Shown here piece by piece: positions 60,817 to 64,000 of a stretch of 64,000 nucleotides of DNA (position 1 is its first letter; each line of letters begins with the position of its first letter). The notes under the pieces were generated by a model, which searched no databases, was not told where the DNA came from, and saw nothing but the letters and a program-made list of their open reading frames with translations. The stretch lies in contig NZ_JMLE01000012.1 of assembly GCF_000685965.1 (NCBI RefSeq), positions 62,001 to 126,000 on the forward strand. Reading direction: 5' to 3'. The DNA comes from Arthrobacter sp. UNC362MFTsu5.1. Its GTDB lineage: Bacteria; Actinomycetota; Actinomycetes; Actinomycetales; Micrococcaceae. The position numbers and the translations under genes were made by a program.

Positions 60817-62080
60817 CGGCTTTGGCCATCGAACCGTTCTCGTCGGTTTCGTCTTCGCGGCCCATGGTACGGAGGTTCCAGCGCCGGATCACGAAGCGGA
60901 ACACCACGTAGTACACGGCCGCGTAGCCCAGGCCGATGGGCACCAGCCACAGCGGGTTCTGCGCGATCCCGAAGTTGAGGACGTAGTCGATGGCACCGGC
61001 GGAGAAGCCGAATCCGTGATGGATGCCCAGGAAATTGACCAGCATCATGGACGTTCCGGTCAGGACGGCGTGGACGATGTAGAGCGGCCAGGCCACGAAC
61101 ATGAAGGAGAATTCCAGCGGTTCGGTGATGCCGGTGAGGAAGGCGGTGAGGCCGGTGGAGAGCATCACGCCGCCCACGATCTTCTTCTGGGACGGCTTGG
61201 CCTCGTGCCAGATCGCGAGGGCGGCCGCGGGCAGGGCGAACATCATGATGGGGAAGAACCCGGTCATGAACACGCCGGCGGAGGGATCACCGGCGAAGAA
61301 CCGGTTCAGGTCGCCGTGGGCGCCGTTGTAGTCGCCGATGATGAACCAGACGATCGAGTTCAGGATGTGGTGTAGTCCCAGCGGGATGAGCAGCCGGTTG
61401 AGCGTGCCATAAATGCCGCTGCCCACCACGGTGTTGTCCGCCACCGTGTTGCCCACGGCCGTCAGTCCGGAGTTGAAGAACGGGTAGATGAGGGCCATGA
61501 CCACGCCGATGATGATGGCGGCAAAGGAGGTCAGGATGGGCACCAGGCGGCGGCCGGCGAAGAATCCGAGCCAGTCCGGCAGGGTGGTCCGGTGGAACTT
61601 CTGCCACAGCCACGCCGTGGTCAGGCCCATCACGATGCCGGCGAGCACGCCGTAGTTGATGACGGGATCCTTGCCGCCCTCCGGGGCGGCGCCCAGCACC
61701 AGCGGTGCCATGACTTTGAAGACGTTGGTCAGGACCAGGAAGCCGACGACGGCGGCCAGCGCCGTTGATCCGTCGCCCTTCTTGGCGAAGCCGAAGGAAA
61801 TGCCGACGGCGAAGAGCAGCGGAAGGTTCTCGAACAGGGCGCCGCCGGCGGCGCCGATCACTTGGGCAACGGTGGTGAGGCCTTCGAACCTGCCCAGCAG
61901 GTCGTCCTGGCCCAGGCGCAGGAGGAGCGCGGCGGCGGGGAGGGCGGCGATGGGGAGCATGAGGCTGCGGCCGAATCGCTGCAGGTTCTGCAGCGCTTTG
62001 CCGCTGCCCTTGGCCTTGCCCGGGGCCGGTGCGGCCAGCGGGCCTGCCGCGGCGGAAGCGGACGGGTTTTCCGTGGACAT
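60806..62080 (-). CDS. PTS N-acetylglucosamine-specific EIIC
   Basis: A 424-residue membrane component of the glucose-GlcNAc PTS family. Seen: LQRFGRSLMLPIAALPAAALLLRLG, ENLPLLFAVGISFGFAKK, GLHHILNSIVWF, and the conserved ITEPLEFSFMFVAWPLYIVHA. EIIB and EIIA are separate genes on the other strand, as in Streptomyces NagE2 systems. Substrate choice is inferred from nagA and nagB in the same operon. GAGGAACCCC precedes the ATG. Confidence 0.88.
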   Translation of the reverse strand: MSTENPSASAAAGPLAAPAPGKAKGSGKALQNLQRFGRSLMLPIAALPAAALLLRLGQDDLLGRFEGLTTVAQVIGAAGGALFENLPLLFAVGISFGFAKKGDGSTALAAVVGFLVLTNVFKVMAPLVLGAAPEGGKDPVINYGVLAGIVMGLTTAWLWQKFHRTTLPDWLGFFAGRRLVPILTSFAAIIIGVVMALIYPFFNSGLTAVGNTVADNTVVGSGIYGTLNRLLIPLGLHHILNSIVWFIIGDYNGAHGDLNRFFAGDPSAGVFMTGFFPIMMFALPAAALAIWHEAKPSQKKIVGGVMLSTGLTAFLTGITEPLEFSFMFVAWPLYIVHAVLTGTSMMLVNFLGIHHGFGFSAGAIDYVLNFGIAQNPLWLVPIGLGYAAVYYVVFRFVIRRWNLRTMGREDETDENGSMAKADAS

Positions 62081-62144
62081 GGGGTTCCTCGTTTCGAAAA
62101 GGCGGTGCTTGTGCGGGGATGCGGGATTCAGTAGAGTTTTGCTA

Positions 62145-62160
62145 ACTGGTTATAACCAGT
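62145..62160. promoter_or_regulatory. dre-like palindrome (DasR/NagR operator)
   Basis: ACTGGTTATAACCAGT is a perfect 16-bp palindrome that fits the DasR-responsive element (ACTGGTCTAGACCAGT-type) at 12 of 16 positions with both outer arms exact. It lies between the divergent EIIC and EIIB starts, so one site can control both halves of the regulon. The GntR protein at 63028 is the expected binder. Confidence 0.75.
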
Positions 62161-62265
62161 GACAATCATCACTGTGAAGTGCACCGGGCTTAGTTGTCAA
62201 CCTCAGGCAGGAAAAATGCTTCAGGACCGGCCGGACTCACCGCAAAACGACCAACAGGAGTGGAC

Positions 62266-62496
62266 ATGTCCAAAGCAGAAATCATCCTCGCCGCCCTGGG
62301 CGGGGCCGAGAACGTTGAAGAGATCGAGGGGTGCATCACCCGCCTGCGCACCGAAGTGGTGGATGCGGGAAAGGTTGACGAGGCAGCCCTCAAGGCCGCG
62401 GGCGCCCACGGCGTCATGATGTCCGGCACGGTGGTCCAGGTTGTGGTGGGCCCCGAGGCGGAAAGCCTGGCCGAAGACATCCAGGACCTGATGTGA
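62266..62496 (+). CDS. PTS EIIB, glucose/N-acetylglucosamine family
   Basis: A 76-residue phosphocarrier. Cys23 in IEGCITRLR takes the phosphate from EIIA and passes it to the sugar in EIIC. ATG has AGGAG at 6 nt; the frame to 62194 is open but unneeded. Its stop overlaps the EIIA GTG start (GTGA). Confidence 0.92.
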   Translation: MSKAEIILAALGGAENVEEIEGCITRLRTEVVDAGKVDEAALKAAGAHGVMMSGTVVQVVVGPEAESLAEDIQDLM

Positions 62497-63023
62497 GCAC
62501 GCCTGAGGTACGCATGGCTCCTGAAGTGGGCACGGCCGCACCGGCCGGGGCCATCAGTGTGGCTTCTCCCCTGCCCGGGCGGCTCATCCCGCTCAGCGAG
62601 GTGCCGGACCCGGTGTTCGCCAAGGGACTCGTCGGCGGAGGTGCCGCCGTCGTGCCGGACGATGACGCCGGGGTGATCACCGCCGTCGCGCCCCTGGACG
62701 GCAAGGTCATCAAGGTCATGCCGCATGCGTACATCGTCCAGCACGCCTCAGGACCCGCAGTGCTGGTCCACGTGGGCATCGATACGGTCGGGCTGAAGGG
62801 CGAGGGCTTCAGCGTGCTGGCGCAGAAGGGCGACCAGGTCCGCGCCGGCGATCCCATGATCAGCGTTGACGTGGCCTTTGTCCGCTCGAAAAACCTCAGC
62901 ATGTGCAGTCCCGTGGTGATCCTGGACAGCGCACCGGACGCCATTGAGCCTCCGGCCCCGGGCGGCCGGGTGGAAGCCGGTGGGTACCTGTTCAGCCTGC
63001 CCGGGAAAATTCCGGAAAAATAG
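62493..63023 (+). CDS. PTS EIIA, glucose family (Crr-like)
   Basis: A 176-residue phosphocarrier. His93 in AVLVHVGIDTV is the phosphorylated residue, with HAYIVQH carrying the second conserved His; PLPGRLIPLSEVPDPVF opens the domain. Start is GTG coupled to EIIB by a 4-base overlap. The regulator gene follows 4 bp after the stop. Confidence 0.92.
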   Translation: MSTPEVRMAPEVGTAAPAGAISVASPLPGRLIPLSEVPDPVFAKGLVGGGAAVVPDDDAGVITAVAPLDGKVIKVMPHAYIVQHASGPAVLVHVGIDTVGLKGEGFSVLAQKGDQVRAGDPMISVDVAFVRSKNLSMCSPVVILDSAPDAIEPPAPGGRVEAGGYLFSLPGKIPEK

Positions 63024-63027
63024 GGAC

Positions 63028-63747
63028 ATGGATACGGCAGGGGAACTCAAACACGTCTGGGTGCGCAGGCAGCTCCAGGACCTGGTGGCCACCACGTTGC
63101 GGCCCGGGGACGCCCTGCTGGGCGAACGCCAGTTGGAGGAGCAGTTCGGCGTCTCGCGCATCACGGTGCGCCGGGCCATCTCGGACCTCGTCCAGGACGG
63201 CGCCCTGGTCCGGATCAAGGGCAAGGGGACCTTCGTCTCGCACGGGCTGGTCCGTTCGACCCTGCACCTGGCCTCCTTCAATGAGGACATGCGGGCGGCC
63301 GGCTTCGAACCCAGCACCCGCGTCATTACGGCCTCCACCGCGGAGCCGCCCGCGGCGGCGTCCGAGCACCTGGGGCTGCCGCCGGGGCAGGAGGCCTACC
63401 AGGTCCGCAGGCTGCGCCTGGCCAACGGGGCACCCGTCAGCGTGGACGAATCCTGGCTCCCGCCCCGACTCCTGCCGGACCTGCTCTCGGAGGACCTGAC
63501 GGGGTCCCTCTACCGCGTCCTCGCCGCGTCCGGCCATCCGGTGCAGCATGTGGAACAGACCGTGGAGGCCGCCGCCGCCCCGGAGGACACGGCGGCCCTG
63601 CTGGACATCGAGCCCGGGGCGCCGGTGCTCCTCTTCAGGCGCCGTTCGTTTACCGGCCAGGAAGACCCGGGCACACCTATCGAGTACTCCATCTCGACGT
63701 ACCGCTCCGACCGGTACCAGGTCTCGATGCGGCTGGCGCTGGGCTGA
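63028..63747 (+). CDS. GntR/HutC-family regulator, DasR/NagR-like
   Basis: A 239-residue repressor: N-terminal winged helix at about 8-75 (ERQLEEQFGVSRITVRRAI, IKGKGTFVSHG) and a UTRA effector domain at 90-235 (YQVRRLRLANGAPVSVDESWL, IEYSISTYRSDRYQ). DasR and NagR sense glucosamine-6-P or GlcNAc-6-P and bind dre palindromes; one lies at 62145. It is the last gene of the EIIB-EIIA operon. ATG is close to AGGGAC. Confidence 0.88.
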   Translation: MDTAGELKHVWVRRQLQDLVATTLRPGDALLGERQLEEQFGVSRITVRRAISDLVQDGALVRIKGKGTFVSHGLVRSTLHLASFNEDMRAAGFEPSTRVITASTAEPPAAASEHLGLPPGQEAYQVRRLRLANGAPVSVDESWLPPRLLPDLLSEDLTGSLYRVLAASGHPVQHVEQTVEAAAAPEDTAALLDIEPGAPVLLFRRRSFTGQEDPGTPIEYSISTYRSDRYQVSMRLALG

Positions 63748-63750
63748 CCT

Positions 63751-63799
63751 GCCCCGCCCAACGCCCAACCCAACGCCCCGCCCGACGCCCCGCCCAACT
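63751..63799. repeat. C-rich short-period repeat
   Basis: Five or six imperfect copies of CGCCC(A/G)AC and related words follow the GntR stop directly. The stretch is almost free of T. No coding role is seen. Confidence 0.5.
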
Positions 63800-63804
63800 A
63801 GGTC

Positions 63805-63846
63805 GCAGCAGGTGTCGTTTTGGGCCGTCAAAACGACACCTGCTGC
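63805..63846. terminator. perfect 18-bp inverted repeat
   Basis: GCAGCAGGTGTCGTTTTG and its exact complement surround GGCCGT. T and A runs fall inside the arms rather than after them. It lies between the GntR gene and the start of pheA and may end the regulon transcript, or belong to a dispersed repeat family. Confidence 0.55.
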
Positions 63847-63891
63847 TACTCACTTGGGCGGGCGGGCGCGAGTCGTGAAACCATACGGATC

Positions 63892-64000
63892 GTGACCCAG
63901 AAAATTGCGTACCAGGGTGAGCCCGGCGCCAACTCAAATATCGCGTGCATGCAGATGTTCCCCGGCGTGGAAAGCGTTCCGTGCGCCAGCTTTGAAGATG
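63892..64000 (+). CDS. pheA: prephenate dehydratase, N-terminal part
   Basis: A frame beginning at GTG 63892 is open to the window end (36 codons). It reads KIAYQGEPGANSNIAC and later PCASFED, the opening of the PheA catalytic domain that converts prephenate to phenylpyruvate in phenylalanine synthesis. The gene continues beyond the window. No strong ribosome site is visible, so a leaderless or short-leader start is possible. Confidence 0.85.
   Translation, partial: MTQKIAYQGEPGANSNIACMQMFPGVESVPCASFED

Overview
The window reads as chromosome of a high-GC actinobacterium, most likely Arthrobacter/Pseudarthrobacter (Micrococcaceae). This is inferred from strong GC bias, many GTG starts and GTGA/ATGA overlaps, a split PTS EIIC + EIIB + EIIA system for N-acetylglucosamine with a DasR-type palindrome, a CtpE-type P-ATPase, and a copper amine oxidase that looks like the A. 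globiformis phenylethylamine oxidase. I saw no tRNA, rRNA, CRISPR array, insertion sequence or prophage. Gene density is high, and the window begins and ends inside genes.

Layout. 1-8.8 kb: the tail of a Gfo/Idh/MocA oxidoreductase, a CtpE-like cation ATPase, a two-gene ABC exporter followed by a CapA-like protein, and small or membrane genes including a CPBP protease. 8.9-13.7 kb: a cytosolic-type subtilase whose stop lies 1 nt before the start of an MgtA-type P-ATPase. 13.9-27.5 kb: a redox-rich catabolic region. A minus-strand operon holds a flavoprotein, an aldo/keto reductase, a TIM-barrel isomerase-like protein, an OYE-type flavoenzyme, a Gfo/Idh/MocA protein and an MHS transporter. Divergent IclR and LysR regulators follow, then a plus-strand operon of a YCII protein, a zinc alcohol dehydrogenase and a second flavoprotein. 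27.9-35.4 kb: small unknown genes bracketed by near-identical hairpins, a DJ-1/PfpI protein, a secreted protein, a NarL-type two-component pair, an OmpR-type regulator, a lone HATPase protein and an LssY_C-like membrane protein. 35.4-39.7 kb: a PLP dehydratase, a PcaR-like IclR regulator, a shikimate dehydrogenase-like enzyme and a second MHS transporter, with two PcaR-like boxes in the divergent promoter.

39.7-58.6 kb is the amine/nitrogen region. It holds a copper amine oxidase with a co-directional His-rich membrane protein, TetR and FeaR-like AraC regulators, glutamate dehydrogenase, an AmiS/UreI channel, an APC permease, an aldehyde dehydrogenase and an XRE-cupin (PuuR-like) regulator. 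After these come an M20-type amidohydrolase, a monomeric sarcosine-oxidase-like flavoenzyme, three glutamate-synthase-like proteins (GlxD/C/B = MgsC/B/A type), a GlnT/GmaS-type glutamine synthetase homologue and an ammonium transporter. Together these suggest a gamma-glutamyl-amide route for amines in which a single-subunit oxidase stands where the four-subunit N-methylglutamate dehydrogenase usually sits. This is the most unusual system in the window.

58.7-64 kb: a complete divergent N-acetylglucosamine regulon (nagB, nagA and EIIC on minus; EIIB, EIIA and a GntR regulator on plus) around one perfect 16-bp dre-like palindrome, then the start of prephenate dehydratase. Two copies of a 62-nt hairpin repeat with covarying inner stems lie in convergent intergenic spaces at 49.4 and 58.6 kb.
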